Shown here: in pieces, positions 9,229-20,936 of the stretch
Layout: every line of letters starts with the position of its first letter
Numbering within the stretch: position 1 is the stretch's first letter
NCBI GenBank assembly: GCA_010093485.1
Contig: MU001504.1
Coordinates: 813,769 to 877,768 of the forward strand
Source of the DNA: Karstenula rhodostoma CBS 690.94
Taxonomy: Eukaryota; Ascomycota; Dothideomycetes; Pleosporales; Didymosphaeriaceae
DNA: 64,000 bases
Direction: 5' to 3'
Translations under genes and position numbers: made by a program
The notes under the pieces: model-generated
The model's input: the letters and a program-made list of their open reading frames with translations, nothing else
Databases searched by the model: none
Told to the model about the DNA's origin: nothing

Positions 9229-11094
9229 ATGGCTACGGCCTTCGCGAGTAGTATCGACCAACTCAAACAGGCCTTTTGCAATGAGTACTCTCATCTCTCG
9301 GAGCAGCACCGCCAGCAACTGTGGTTGCAGCATGTCGCCACCCTGCCCACCAGCCCTCAACAGCAATCGCAAGCACAACATGTCCCGCGCTCAATGTCAA
9401 CTTCAGCTACCAACATGACCCAGCTACTCGTAAGGATTGCATTCTTCTGTGTACGCTTCCCTGTTGACGAAACCTAGGTCAACAGCTATGGGCACATGGG
9501 TCGCCTCCAGTCCCCATCTGCCCCACCCATGGAACATTCCATGTCCCTGTCAACCGACAACAGCCTCCAGCGATCCAGCTCAAACATGCCCAACTGGCAG
9601 TCATCATTCGATGACCAGTCCAGCGCATATGTGTTCTCTGATGCTTCAATGTCAAGACAACAAACGCTCCAGCCCATCAACACGGTCGAGTACTCACCAG
9701 ATGACTATGTCAACTTCATCGAGACCTCAGATAATGCCCAACTTCCCCTTTCCCAGCCCCACCACCAACCCCAATTGCAACTAACACCCAACAACCAGTG
9801 GATGCCGTCATTAGACCGCTCCGCATCACCTAGTACACCGTCGACTGCTCTCTTGACGCCGGTTACTCTATCAAGTAACTCAATGAGCCGTCAGAGCAGC
9901 TTCAATCCTCAATTTGCAGATGACTTTTCAATGTTGCGATCAGATTCTCAAATGTACCCCATCCTCCCTGAAGATGGGTCTATTTCTTTTCCACCCGATG
10001 TCAATCTTGTACAGAAGAGTATCAGCGGTCACGCTGATAACCTTCATTTCCTATCTTCTACCGGTTTCACTGGCTTGCCCAGTGAAACCTCATTTCTTTC
10101 TCCTGTTGCACCTGTTTCTTCGGCAAGTGTTCACGCACTTGTCCCCCAAGAGGGTGAGCCGTGCCTGGTGGAGGATATGCGGAGGTCGGCTTCAACATCA
10201 TCGACGTCGGCGAGCGACAGCGACGCGAGCTACGCTTCTGCGTCGCCCGACCGTTTCCACACTCGCCACGTCCGCCGCGAACGCGAAATCATCGCGCAAG
10301 CCGGCAGCTGCAAGATCGCGCCCAAGGCCGTTCCCAGCGCTCCCCAGACGAAGTCCGCATCACCCAATGCTCAGATGATGCGGATCCAGTCTGAAGACGG
10401 GTCCTCGCGCCACGTCGGTGTCATCAGCAAAGCACCTTACGTCCGGCCGCAGCACCCCAAAATTCTGTGCCCGCACTGCGATGAGAGGCGCGAAGGTTTC
10501 CGCGGCACTCACGAGCTTGACCGCCACGTTGCGCGCGCGCACACGGCCGTCCGCAAGGGCTTCATCTGCGTCGCGCCCGCCTTCGACAAGAACTTCCTCA
10601 GCGGCTGTAAGCACTGCCGCAGCAAGAAGGTCTACGGCGCGTACTACAACGCCGCCGCGCATCTGCGCCGCGCACACTTCCACCCGCGCAAGCGCGGCCG
10701 CAAGGGCAAGAACGACGAGAAGCGCGGCGGCATCGGCGGCGGCGACGACCCGCCCATGGACTACCTCAAGCAGCACTGGATCCGCGAGATCGAGGTCGAG
10801 AACAAAACGAAGAGCCCCAAGAACAGCCACGCGTCGCCCGCGAGCTCGTCCGACAGCGCCTCCGAACACGACGTCGACGCCCCGTACGACGTGGAGCTCG
10901 CGTACCCAGCCGACGTATCAGTGCCGTCGATAGAACCGCACCCGTATGTCGACTTCTCGGCATACAACACCGTGAACATGAACGAGGTCGATGCCGCTGC
11001 CGCTGCCTCGATGTACAATGCGTCGTTGATGTATGCAACGCAGGCACAGCAGCCGCCCAGTGACGAGTTTGACTTCGACGCGTATAGAACCTAA
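9229..11094 (+). CDS. Atypical C2H2-like zinc-finger protein, probable transcription regulator
   Basis: Two exons, 9229-9429 and 9478-11094, with a 48-bp intron (GTAAGG, GTTGAC, TAG), encode 605 residues. The N-terminal two thirds is Ser/Gln/Pro-rich, like an activation region, with repeated polar runs. Residues about 390-470 hold the only folded part: ILCPHCDERREGFRGTHELD then HVARAH form a C2H2-like finger, followed by CVAPAFDKNFLSGCKHC and an AAAHLRRAHF segment that forms a second, irregular one. The finger block ends in a basic patch (HPRKRGRKGKN), and an acidic C-terminus follows. I have seen this finger arrangement in uncharacterised proteins of filamentous ascomycetes but cannot give a gene name. 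The GC content rises sharply across the finger region (about 10150-10900). Role as DNA-binding regulator is inferred. Confidence 0.85.
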
Positions 11095-11720
11095 TCGGGT
11101 TCTATGCTCTTTCTTTTCCTCCTTTATTTTCTTTTCCCCCTTTCAACACGTATCTTTGCATGGGATGGCGTTCACTGATGCTTATACGAAATGGGAGGAT
11201 AGGCGACTGGTTAGTCGGTAGGGCTGGGACCACCCCAAGAGCTGGGGCTGGTCTTCGCGTGATACACTTTGGGCCTCGGGTTTATACGGGTTTCCCTTTA
11301 CATTCTCATACTTTGGCTGCTTTCTATGAGAGCTCCTTCCAGTCATAGTTACTGTTTGTTGGGCGATGTCGTTTCCTCTGGTTGGGATTAGTCCTGGATT
11401 CGACTGCTGTTAGCTACATATTATGTATTGTTATTAGTGGCTTGTCGTGTCTCTGTCTCAGACAGACGCTCGAACAAGCAAGACAACGAAAGTATTTCAA
11501 TCTGCTTCAAGCTCAATCGTGACACGTTCCGTAAGCCTTCGTGATGCATAGCGGGGATCGATACAGTCTGGGCATGCAACCAAAGTGCACGCTGGATAAT
11601 GGATAATAGCAATAATATTACAGCGTATAGAACGAGTCGTCCCCCAAAGAATCTAGCTCAAAACCATCGTGGATATCATGCAAAAGAACGACAAGGGCTA
11701 CAGCTACGCCAGAACGTCCC
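11095..11720. other. Convergent intergenic spacer
   Basis: About 625 bp between the ends of two convergent genes. It starts with a pyrimidine-rich stretch (CTTTCTTTTCCTCC) right after the stop codon of the zinc-finger gene. No coding signal seen. Confidence 0.55.
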
Positions 11721-14156
11721 CTAGAACGCATCTTCATTAGGACAGGCCGTGACATCGTGGCCTTCGCTCTCGCAGAGGGCACACCACTTATCAGGATCAG
11801 GTGCGGATTCGCCCTTGGGAGGGACGAGACCGGCGCCGGGCGAGCTCGCGGCGAATCGAGGCGGCGGCGGCGGAGGTAGGTCGCCACTTGGCGCATTGCC
11901 GGGCGCTTTGGTAGGGGTTACTGCCGAGGAACGTTGTCGGTCGGACGATATGGATAGATTTTGTAGGCCCTCGATGACTGCGTCTGTGCCGTTTCGAGCG
12001 CCGGCGAGGGGCTTTGGGACTTCAGAGCCACCCATAGCAGGGCAGTTAAGGATGTCATGGCCGCTCTCCTCGCAGAAACCGCACCACATGTGGTCGCCGT
12101 CAACAGACGATAGTCCGTCGGCTGATTCAGTCATGGGCTCGAGTGGTGGAGCGTCGCGGCGGGTGGTCTGAGGTGAACCTCTCCAACTCACTACGGTGCC
12201 TTTCGAATCCCGTCCAGATGATCGCTTTTCGTCCTTTGCGGTATGCTCCGAGACACTATTGCTAACGACGCTCTCGCGTTGCGCATTGGCGCTGATTTGC
12301 TCCTTGAGTCGCTCAATCTCGCGTTCCAGCTCCTCTTCCCGGAACGCTTTGCGCTTGACAAGCCCACGAAGCTCCTCCTTCTCGCGCTCCACTGTCTCTA
12401 CTCTTGCATTTGCGCTCTGTAGTTCTTCAGGGTTGACGGAAGATCCTTGACGTGATAAGGGAGACCGCTTATGTTCCTCAGCAGGACCAGAGCTCAAGGA
12501 GTGTATGATGGCCTTCAGACCGCGGATCTCGTCGTCTCGCTGCTCCAGGTCTCGTGCTTCGGGGGTCGTAGGGCTATCTACCATGGCTCCTGTACCCTTC
12601 AAGGCCGCTGCGGCCTTTTCTCGTTCTCGGCGCAATTCGGATCGGCCACGCTCGACCTCACCGCGAAGAAACTCAACTTCGCCACGAGCTTCAGCTTCGC
12701 CTCTCCTAGCATCTTCCAACCCTTCTTCGAGCTCTTGCACAAGCTCTTCGAGCTGCTTCAGTTGCATGGCTACAGTTGCAACGTCTTCGCTTCTCGCGTG
12801 CAACTCCCGCAGCTCGTCCTGTAATTCTTCCACCTTCCGTTCGTACACGCGTTCAGTCTCAGTACTGGCCATCTCAAGGGTGTCGATAGTACTGCGGAAA
12901 TCCGCCCGGTGCGCATCGAACTCGGCTGTAAGCATAGCGACCTTCTCGTTCTTTTCGCGGAGCAGCGACCGTAACTGCGTCATATCACCCGATTCCTCGC
13001 CACTGTTCCTTGATGACCCGAAACTCATGCCATCTTCAGGTAGCATGTTTTGGATCTCGACCAGGCTCGACTCCATCTCCGCAAGCGACGCGGCTTGTTC
13101 TTTGAGTTGGTTGTCACGTTCCTCGAGGAGTTTGCTCAGGCGCGCCACCTCCTCGTCGGATTGACTCGAGCCAGGCCGTCGGCTTTTGGAGCTTGCCGTT
13201 GAGTTGCTGACTCTGTTGGCCGTTGGTGTAGTCTCTGCATCCTCGTCGATTGTATCATGATGACCTAAGCGTGAGTTGTTGCGCGAATAAGGTCGAGATG
13301 GACCTGGTGTCCGTGGCTTCTGGAACGCAGCGGTCCTGGGTCCAGGGCTGTTGAACCTTGGTGGACCGATAGCGCTCTTCGAGAAGCCCGAGGGCGTGAT
13401 CGAGCCTGCTCTACTGGGTGTGGGCGCAAGATTGGGCTGCTTGCGGAACGGCGACTCTGGACGTGGCACTGGGGGTCTGCCTGGTTGTTGAAACTGCGGG
13501 CTTGGTGCCCGCGCACCAGGGCCGAGAGACTGGGAGAATTTGGGTATCGAGGGCGTATTAGGACTAAATTCTTGTCGTTCACGAGTCGTGGCGCTGAAGT
13601 CTGGTTTCCCGCGAATCGAGCCGCTGAAGTTTGGTCGTTCGCGTGTTGATGCGCTGAACTTGCTGCCGTACGACGGGGTGGTGGGAGTTGGGGGCAGGTC
13701 GGATCGTTTCTTTGCTCGATGTACTGGTAAGAATATCCCAGAGCCGGGAACTGAGGTTTGGAAGTAGCTCGTGCTATGTGCCAGTCAGGTTACATGTGCT
13801 GCCCATGGTCGGTTCACATACCCCTCGACGTCGCCGTCGTTCTTCCCGCGCGATGCAAACTGTCTGCTGAGCTCCACGCCAGCGAAAAGACCAGGCTTGC
13901 CGCGCACGCTGCCGACGAACTTGACCACGCCAGTCATGGCCCCGGGCACGTCCACCAGGTCGCCAATCTCGAGTTCGGAGCCGTCTGCGCCCATGTTGCT
14001 GGTGGGGGTTGTCGGTTTGCCCATAAGAGCGTTCAGACTGGCCTTCCGGGCAACTGCGGTCGACTGCGCAAGCGAGAGGTTGGGCGAAGAAGCAACGCTC
14101 GAGAGCGTGTGTGAGGGACGAGGCGGACCAAGCCGCCGGGGCGTCTGTAACGACAT
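11721..14156 (-). CDS. CAP-Gly microtubule plus-end protein, CLIP-170/Bik1 type
   Basis: Two exons: 13822-14156 and 11721-13773, with a 48-bp intron that splits the CAP-Gly domain; 795 residues. CLIP-170-type proteins track growing microtubule ends and link them to dynein and the cortex. Domains in order: Ser/Pro-rich leader, CAP-Gly at about residues 50-125 (IGDLVDVPGAMTGVVKFVG, KPGLFAGVEL, SYFQTSVPGSGIFLP), a long Ser/Pro-rich basic region, a coiled coil at about residues 300-590 rich in Glu/Arg/Leu heptads, and two C-terminal CCHC zinc knuckles with exact C-x2-C-x4-H-x4-C spacing (CGFCEESGHDILNC and CALCESEGHDVTAC, the latter close to the C-terminus). Two knuckles at the tail match the CLIP-170 arrangement used for dynactin or LIS1 contact. 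An upstream in-frame ATG at 14180 is an alternative start. Confidence 0.92.
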
Positions 14157-15574
14157 CCTGGGTGTAGCCCGGGAGTGCAATGTTTATTGTTGACTAGGCT
14201 TAGGAAGCGGTTCCAAGGTTATTTACGCCACCGAGCCGCGCCCCACAAACACGCCCACCATAGTAACCACACCAGAGAAGATCAGCCTGGATCAGTCTTA
14301 GACCAACCAACATGCACCGCTCGAGGTCAGAATTTGGCTCGCTGGACCACCTCACGCTGCTGAAGTCGTGCGACATTCCAAGGCTGCCTGTACCTTCTGC
14401 GTGGTCTGCGAGAGTCGGTGTGTGTGCCTGGATCCGGTGTCTTCTTTCGAAAGCAATCTCCGGTGCATCGCCCTCACGGCACAGACTGCATTTTTGCAAT
14501 GACAATGGAAGAGAAGCAATGAGATATCTTTTATGGGATGGGAAGGAACATATTGCAGAATCGCATCCCCCAGCAGATGCGGCTGCTACCTTGGTTCCCA
14601 TGGTGCGCGGGCCCGTTGTCAAGACGGACACTTGCAGCATCGTACTACCGCAACACTAAACTCTACCACCGTTGCGAAGGGCTACCAATCAGTTCTGTGA
14701 GATGCATGTCTCCGAGGCAGCCTTCATTGTTTCGTGCATCCCAGGGTCGCACATTCTAATCAATGAAAAAGAGATGACGGAGTCATGACCAGCGACCAGG
14801 CATGCATTAGACTCCAAGTATCGTTCAAGCACATGTCTTTCCCTGTGGATTCATTCGCTGTTGCAAAATGGATATGATCGCTAACATCGCCAGATGTTGA
14901 GGTTCAACAGTCGATGACCAGGGTCGTACTTTGTTGAAGTGTGGGCTATGCTCACGCGAACCACACCATCAACCTGCACTAAAACGCGTCCTCACGTGAG
15001 TATTTAACGGAGGCGTGTTCCACGGTTTCGGTGCTGCGTCGCTGAAGATTGGGTTCTCTGGAGCTCAAAGCTTGTGGCTTCACTGCAATGCTTGGGCGCG
15101 CAGTCTTCGAAGGGTGCGACTGTCCGGAAGAGAACCACCCCAGAATCCAGTTGGTGTCACACAGTGGAATTTTGGCGCGTACTCGATCTTGCAGTAACCC
15201 ACTCTACAATACGTCTATAAAACTATTACCAGGACAATCTATCAATAATGTTCACGAGTAGGGACCCGCTACAAGAACTCCAGAGATGTTGCCGCCCACT
15301 ATGATTATAGATCCCGGAACAGGAGCTGGAACGGTTGCATAGTCTGGACACAGTCAGTTTGTATTGACTCAGTCCATCATTGATGTCAAGTTAATGTTCC
15401 AAAACAAGATGTTCACCCGCAGCTCTCCCGACTCGGCAAGCGTAACCCCTCCGCCATTGCCTCGGCTCGGAGCTCTGCTAACGATTGCCGTTCCCATCTT
15501 GCGCGTCTACATAACACAAGGACTATGCCTCATCCTCCAGATCCCTACCTCGGATTCCCCACAATATCTACAAA
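14157..15574. other. Intergenic region, 1.4 kb
   Basis: Between divergent genes. Short overlapping open frames on both strands at 14200-14660 lack any recognisable feature. No repeats of note. Confidence 0.5.
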
Positions 15575-16781
15575 ATGGCTGGCGCAGTGCGGCAACCCAT
15601 AGACACCGCCTCCCTCGAGCGATACATCTCTTCCAATGTCCCGGAAATCGCGGTTCCGGTCGAAGTAAAGCAGTTCGGATACGGCCAAAGCAACCCTACG
15701 TACCAATTGACCGACAAGAACGGCAAGAAGTATGTCATGCGGAAGAAGCCGCCGGGGACGCTTCTTTCGAAGGTATGAATAGCCAGGAAAAGCTGTAGAC
15801 GTGCAGGCTGAAGATAGTAGACAGCGCATAAAGTCGACCGCGAGTATCGGATCATCCACGCCTTGGAGAAGACCGATGTCCCCATACCTAGAGCTTATGC
15901 TTTGTGCCAGGATGAGAAAGTTATAGGATCTGACTTCTACATAATGGAGTTTCTCGATGGTCGCATTTTTGAGGACGCATCGATTCCTGGCGTTACACCT
16001 GAGGAGCGCTCGAAGATGTAGGTCGCATTAGTTTCCTGGCAAGTTGAGACATGCTGATCTGCATTCTAGGTGGCACTCCGCAGTCACAACTCTGGCCAAG
16101 TTCCACCGCGTTATCCCTAAAGACGTCGGCCTCGAGAACTACGGCAAGCCCTCTGGCTTCTATAACCGTCAGATCTCTACCTTCAATACTATCTCCAAAT
16201 CACAAGCAGAGGCAAAGGACAAAGAGACAGGCATACCAGTTGGCAAGATCCCGCATCAAGACGATATGGTGGCTTTCTTCAGTGATCCAAAGACGCAACC
16301 GAAGGACAGAAGTAGCTTTGTACACGGTGACTACAAGATTGACAACGTAGTGTTTCACAAGACCGAGCCTAGAGTCATCGGCATTCTTGATTGGGAAATG
16401 TCGACAATCGGACACCCTTTGAGCGACCTGAACAATCTCTTCGCGCCATATCTATGGGCCGACAAGAAGCAGGCGCTAGGCAGCCGCGCCAACGAGGCGT
16501 TCCTGCCTGGCAAGACACCAGGTCTGCCATCAGAGGACCAGCTCGTAGCGTGGTACTCGGAAGTTGCTGGTTGGGATCCCAGACCCGATTTGACCTGGGG
16601 TCATGCCTTCTCCACGTACAGGTCGGCGATCATCATGCAGGGCATTGCGGCACGTTATGCGCTACGTCAAGCGAGTAGTGCACAAGCTCACGAGTACGGC
16701 TCATTGATGAAGCCGTTTGCTGAGGCCGCGTGGGATTTGGTGCAAGAGTATAAGAGATCACATGAGAAAGCAAAGCTTTAG
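15575..16781 (+). CDS. APH-family phosphotransferase, ACAD10/11 kinase-domain type
   Basis: Three exons, 15575-15772, 15821-16017 and 16070-16781 (introns 48 and 52 bp), give 368 residues. The protein has the aminoglycoside/choline-kinase-like fold found as a separate protein in fungi and fused to acyl-CoA dehydrogenase in animal ACAD10/ACAD11. Visible motifs: [12 protein letters not shown] glycine-rich loop, [11 protein letters not shown] with the ATP-binding Lys, EYRIIHAL with the partner Glu, the catalytic loop [14 protein letters not shown] (HxDxxxxN), and the metal-binding [17 protein letters not shown]. In animal enzymes this domain phosphorylates 4-hydroxy fatty acyl-CoAs on the way to beta-oxidation; a similar role here is inferred. 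No dehydrogenase domain follows. Confidence 0.9.
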
Positions 16782-17512
16782 TGTAGATAGGAACTGGTTG
16801 ACTTGGCTATCCTTTCTCAAATCTTATCTTGGCTCGGGCTGTGCGTAGTAATCCATATTAAAGCATACTCGATATCAAAAATGTAGGTCTGGCAGCTCAT
16901 TGAGAGCACTGCTTCTCTATGCACTCTAGGCTTCTACTCCCGATACGTAGACCGAGGCCTTGGTAGCAAAACATGTCCCAGGTTGGAGATGTAGGCCAAC
17001 GCATTATATTCTACCTTGTTTGTGCGCTATCAATGGATCAGAAGCAAACCTCTAATCTACAAGCTCAAGGAGCGCAATACCACAGTCTAGCCATCTATAA
17101 CACAAACAAAGGTCACTCGTCGCTCTCACACATCGTCACCCTCCTGGGGTCCAGAAGCAACCGTTGGATGACTCGCAGTCTACATTACTGGCCGAGTTCA
17201 GCTTTGCCACACCTCAATTTCTGTTTCGAGTTCATCACGCAGTTCCTCGTCGATATGGATGAAGATATGTTCACGAATGCGCACCATCGCAGATTTTTAG
17301 TCTTCCATGAATTGCAAAGTGCTGAATGGTATCATGTTCTTGTCGACCTGTAGCTTGGCTCCGTCAACACATGTACCGGTCCCAGAGGGGTTCGATGTGA
17401 AGTAACTGGGTACATACCCACAAGCTTTTCCCTAAACGCCAACCAATCGTCCCATCATTCCTAGACCTCAACTGGTGAATATTATGGACCGCTCCGCCGT
17501 GATGTGCTCCGC
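16782..17512. other. Convergent intergenic spacer
   Basis: About 730 bp between two convergent genes. It contains open frames up to 126 codons on the plus strand without recognisable features. Nothing else seen. Confidence 0.5.
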
Positions 17513-17877
17513 TCAATGCCTTCCTCCTCCACCCCTGTGGTCGTCTGTGTTGATGCGGTCAAGCGCCTGTATCAAGTTAGTGGGTTTGCGATGCTATGTA
17601 GACGTGGGTATACGGACCTCGAGCAGGACGACAGCGTTTCCTCGAATAACGACCATACCGAGCCTCTCCTTTCCGCCGTCTTTCTTCTCCTCCACAGCTT
17701 CGTCCAGCACAACGTTTAGGTAGACATCGTATCCTCGTAGCGTTCCCTGGACTTTGCGGCTGCCGTTCAGCGACACGAGAATGCGCTTTTCGAGATACTG
17801 CGCAGGGTTAGCTTTTGCCAGCGGAGGGCGAGAACCGCATGTCTCACCTTCTTGAGCTCTGGCTGGGCTTGAGGCAT
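17513..17877 (-). CDS. Small nuclear ribonucleoprotein G (SmG)
   Basis: SmG is one of the seven Sm proteins that form the ring around the Sm site of spliceosomal U1, U2, U4 and U5 snRNAs. Three exons: 17848-17877, 17618-17797 and 17513-17566, with introns of 50 and 51 bp; 87 residues, normal for the family. The Sm fold is clear: KKYLEKRILVSLNGSRKVQG and LRGYDVYLNVVLDEAVEE form Sm1, and LGMVVIRGNAVVLLEALDRI forms Sm2. The last intron matters: reading through it would end the protein as RIPTST, whereas splicing (branch ACTAAC) restores the conserved EALDRI end plus a Gly-rich tail. Divergent from the NTR2-like gene with about 273 bp between starts, so two splicing factors may share a promoter. 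Confidence 0.95.
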
Positions 17878-18150
17878 CTTGTAATATACGGCGGTATGGA
17901 TGTGTGGGTGCGCGGTCGCGTGGGTGGAAGCGAGCTAGGTATCGCGGCACCTGTTATCGATCGGGACCTCGGGGAAAAGTGGCCTTGGGTGTTTATCGTG
18001 TTGACGTTGTCGCGTGGTGGGAGCTGCCGAGTTGCGCAGATCGAAAACTATCCCGCAGTTCAAGGTCTTGGCGTGCTACGCTAGGCAAATGTAAAGTCAC
18101 TGGGTCCTTCGCGCCTCAACCTCACTGTCTCCACCACGCAAACTACAACA

Positions 18151-19521
18151 ATGAAACGATCAGGTTCAGGACGCGTAGCGCGCAAGATTGGCGCATACGA
18201 CGAAAGTTCCGCAGACAGTGCCAACAGCTCGCAGAACGAATTGCAGAGCCAGCCAGGTACGTTTTGCGCGTCACTCTCCCAAGCTTCTGTTTCTGACCTT
18301 CGTAGGCGAGCCGTGCTAACTCACGGGGTAGACACTGTAGTCAGAAGACCAACATTTGGAAAGAGCAAGAAGCGCTCGTCCTTGCGCATCTCCTTCGGAC
18401 CAGGCGATTCAGACGCGAACGATGGCGACGAATCAAGCGATGGCAGTGTCTTCACGCCAAAAAAGTCCAATCTCAGTCGTATAGCGCAGGAAAGAAGCGC
18501 GCAGCTCCGAGCAAGATCCCCGCTTGTTCAGGAAGCGCCACGACCCGTCACAGACGAGGCCCGACCGAGCTATAACCAAGACTATCTCGCCGAGTTGCGA
18601 AAGTCCACACCTTCGAAGCCAAAAGATCTTAAGCCGTCAGCAGAAGAGGCCGAAGAACAGCGAGCGCTTGATATCGCTGCCAAATTTGGATCTTCTGCTC
18701 CGATATCCCTCGAGCCTGAGACGTCTGCCATCCCTACACAGGCGGAGATCTTGGAGAAGAAAGCAAGACGGAGACGGCTGGCACAAGAGCAAAATGCCTA
18801 CGACGAGGATGAGGACAGACCGTGGGCTTCAGACGATGACGACGATGAGTTTCGCACACACAAGAACGAGATCTCTCTGCGACCGAAGGAGAAGTGGGGT
18901 GAAACTCGCCTCGTTCGTGATGACGAAGATATCGCAGAAGGCTTCGACGACTTCGTCGAGGACGGAAAGATAGCCATGGGACGAAAAGCAGAGCGCGAAA
19001 CACAGCGGAGACGGCGAGCTGAGATGGCTGATCTGATCAACGATGCTGAAGGTGGATCAGGCGATGACGGCTCAGACGACTCGGAAGAAGAGCGCAACGC
19101 AGCGTTTGCTGCAGCGCAAGCTCGTTCGGGGAGGTATGGACAGAAGGACCTGGACGAGGAGGACGGTGCGAGGACTCCGCCGCGGATCGCACCATTGCCC
19201 GACCTCGGAGACATTCTATCAAGCCTGCAATCGGATATAGACGCAAAGCAGCAGCGACAGGAGTTGATTCGCAGGAAGTTGGAAGAATTGAAAGAGGACA
19301 AGGTCCGTGTTGCGGAGCGAAAGCAGTATCTCCAACAGCAATTGCAGGAGACGGCGGAGAAGTTTGAGAAGTTGCGACAGGAGGAGGGCTTACCGGCATT
19401 ACCTGCGAATTCCGCAGCCGGAAACAGGTTGATTGCTGAGAGAGGTCTCGACAGTCTTGGGACAACACCCATTGGGACTACGCCAATGGACACAGGATCG
19501 AGTGCGTCAGATGTAGAGTAG
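18151..19521 (+). CDS. NTR2-like spliceosome disassembly factor
   Basis: One open frame of 456 codons. The protein is highly charged with acidic runs (about residues 220-235 and 300-315), an ARKIGAYDESS start, a central conserved block (KEKWGETRLVRDDEDIAEGF, DDFVEDGKIAMG) and a C-terminal coiled coil (about residues 370-425). This layout matches the fungal nineteen-complex-related protein 2 family, which works with Ntr1 and the helicase Prp43 to take apart spent spliceosomes. A canonical 75-bp intron (GTACGT at 18257, GCTAAC, TAG at 18331) lies inside the frame and is a multiple of three without a stop, so spliced (431 residues) and unspliced products would both be in frame; the spliced form is more likely because the inserted residues look unconserved. 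Divergent from SmG. Confidence 0.8.
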   Translation: MKRSGSGRVARKIGAYDESSADSANSSQNELQSQPGTFCASLSQASVSDLRRRAVLTHGVDTVVRRPTFGKSKKRSSLRISFGPGDSDANDGDESSDGSVFTPKKSNLSRIAQERSAQLRARSPLVQEAPRPVTDEARPSYNQDYLAELRKSTPSKPKDLKPSAEEAEEQRALDIAAKFGSSAPISLEPETSAIPTQAEILEKKARRRRLAQEQNAYDEDEDRPWASDDDDDEFRTHKNEISLRPKEKWGETRLVRDDEDIAEGFDDFVEDGKIAMGRKAERETQRRRRAEMADLINDAEGGSGDDGSDDSEEERNAAFAAAQARSGRYGQKDLDEEDGARTPPRIAPLPDLGDILSSLQSDIDAKQQRQELIRRKLEELKEDKVRVAERKQYLQQQLQETAEKFEKLRQEEGLPALPANSAAGNRLIAERGLDSLGTTPIGTTPMDTGSSASDVE

Positions 19522-19712
19522 ATAGTTCATTGATACCACCAACCAGATTGTTGCTCTCAAGCTTTTTGTGTCGTACGTGCTAATTGTTACAACGTTGGTA
19601 TACCAGAGTCCCAAACAACTCCGCAGTAGTATACAAAGCTCCACCACGAGTGAACTCCAATCAAACTCCAGGAAATGCATGCTGTTCTGTCCTTCTCTCG
19701 TACATCCCGCGA
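19522..19712. other. Short convergent spacer
   Basis: About 190 bp shared 3' region between the NTR2-like and CMC2-like genes. Nothing else seen. Confidence 0.6.
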
Positions 19713-20006
19713 CTATGAGTTCGCGTCAATCTCGGCCCACACTTTCTTGATGTGGTCCCGCTTCTCCCTCGCCGCTTCGCGGTTCTGCCGTGTCTTCTCG
19801 AGCCGTTGTGCGCGCAGGCACATGTTGACCTTGTATTTCGCGTCGGTGCAGCCCCCGAAGACCTTGTGCATGAAGCCGCGGGCGTGGCATTCGTCGAGGG
19901 CGGCGACTACATCAGCACAGCCTGGGAGCGTTAGCTCTTGAAGCGGCGACAGCTATGAACTGAGCGTACCCTTTTGGACCTCCTCGGTGTGTAGATGGGG
20001 ATGCAT
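19713..20006 (-). CDS. COX assembly mitochondrial protein, CMC2-like twin CX9C
   Basis: Two exons, 19970-20006 and 19713-19921, with a 48-bp intron (GTACGC, GCTAAC, CAG), encode 81 residues. The twin CX9C motif is exact: CADVVAALDEC and CTDAKYKVNMC, separated by HARGFMHKVFGG, followed by a basic helix (LRAQRLEKTRQNREAAREKR). Such proteins are imported into the mitochondrial intermembrane space, oxidised by Mia40, and in this branch help cytochrome c oxidase assembly. The MHPHLHTEEVQKGC start matches the CMC2 group better than CMC1. Divergent from the prefoldin gene, with about 225 bp between start codons. Confidence 0.92.
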
Positions 20007-20231
20007 GGCGGCTATGTGGGACTCTGGTTGCAGAGAGCAGACAATTGGCGGTGCGCGAGAGCTTCCGGTGTGTGGCGTGAACAGCTGGGAGGTGGTGGTC
20101 GGATCGGGAAGTCACAGGATTTCGTGAACGCGGCCCGTGCGCCTCAAGTGTAACCTTTTTCGCGCACCACTCCCCCGCAGCGCCGGCGAGAAGGACACAT
20201 TCACGGCCGGAACCTGAAACTTTCAAGGATC

Positions 20232-20936
20232 ATGGCTTCTCAAGCTACGCTGAAAAAGCAGCAGGGTGAGTTGCTCTCATCGCACCCGGAATCCAAATGA
20301 ACACACATTAACGTGATATCAGACCTGCAAACCACATACCAAAACTACAAGAGCACACTCCAAACAATCGCCTCAAAGATCGGTGATATCGAGCAAGAAA
20401 CCGAGGAGCACAAGTACGCCCCTCTATTGCCACGATTTCCTGGTTTCTCAAAACCTACCCCTGCGTCATACACCGCTATTTTCCTCAAGTCATCTCTGCA
20501 GCAGGCTACCTGATACTGCACTCCAACCTTCGCTGCTCACCGCTCCACTTCTTCTCGCATGGGTTCGCGAACTAATGTATGCAGGCTTGTTTTGGAGACC
20601 TTAGAGCCGCTACCAGGCGACCGGAAATGCTTCCGCATGATCAACGGCGTCCTGACTGAGCGCACGGTCGAGGAAGTAGTACCGATTCTGAAGACGAACT
20701 CGGATGGGCTGAAGAAGGCACTGGAAGAGCTCGTTAAGCAGTACAAGTCGAAGCAGGAGGAGATGGAGAAATGGAAGGTGAGTTTGTTCACGTGCTGCGT
20801 TGCCTACGGAGATGTTCAGCTGGAGGGCCCGATGGAGTGGTCGAGCATCAGCTATCAGCTTGAGTTGAAGAGCCATGCTGACTGCGTCACCTAACAGAAG
20901 AAGAATAACGTCCAAGTCGTCCAACAGCCCCAGTAG
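20232..20936 (+). CDS. GIM4: Prefoldin subunit 2
   Basis: Prefoldin is a hexameric cytosolic chaperone that hands nascent actin and tubulin to CCT; subunit 2 is a beta-type subunit. Four exons: 20232-20265, 20323-20413, 20585-20777 and 20898-20936, with introns of 57, 171 and 120 bp; 118 residues, as expected. The beta-prefoldin pattern is visible: helix 1 (LQTTYQNYKSTLQTIASKIG, EQETEEHK), the hairpin region KLVLETLEPLPGDRKCFRMI then NGVLTERTVEEVVPIL, and helix 2 (GLKKALEELVKQYKSKQEEM). The introns are unusually long for this window, and the last exon codes for only 12 residues. Exons join in phase throughout. Confidence 0.93.
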
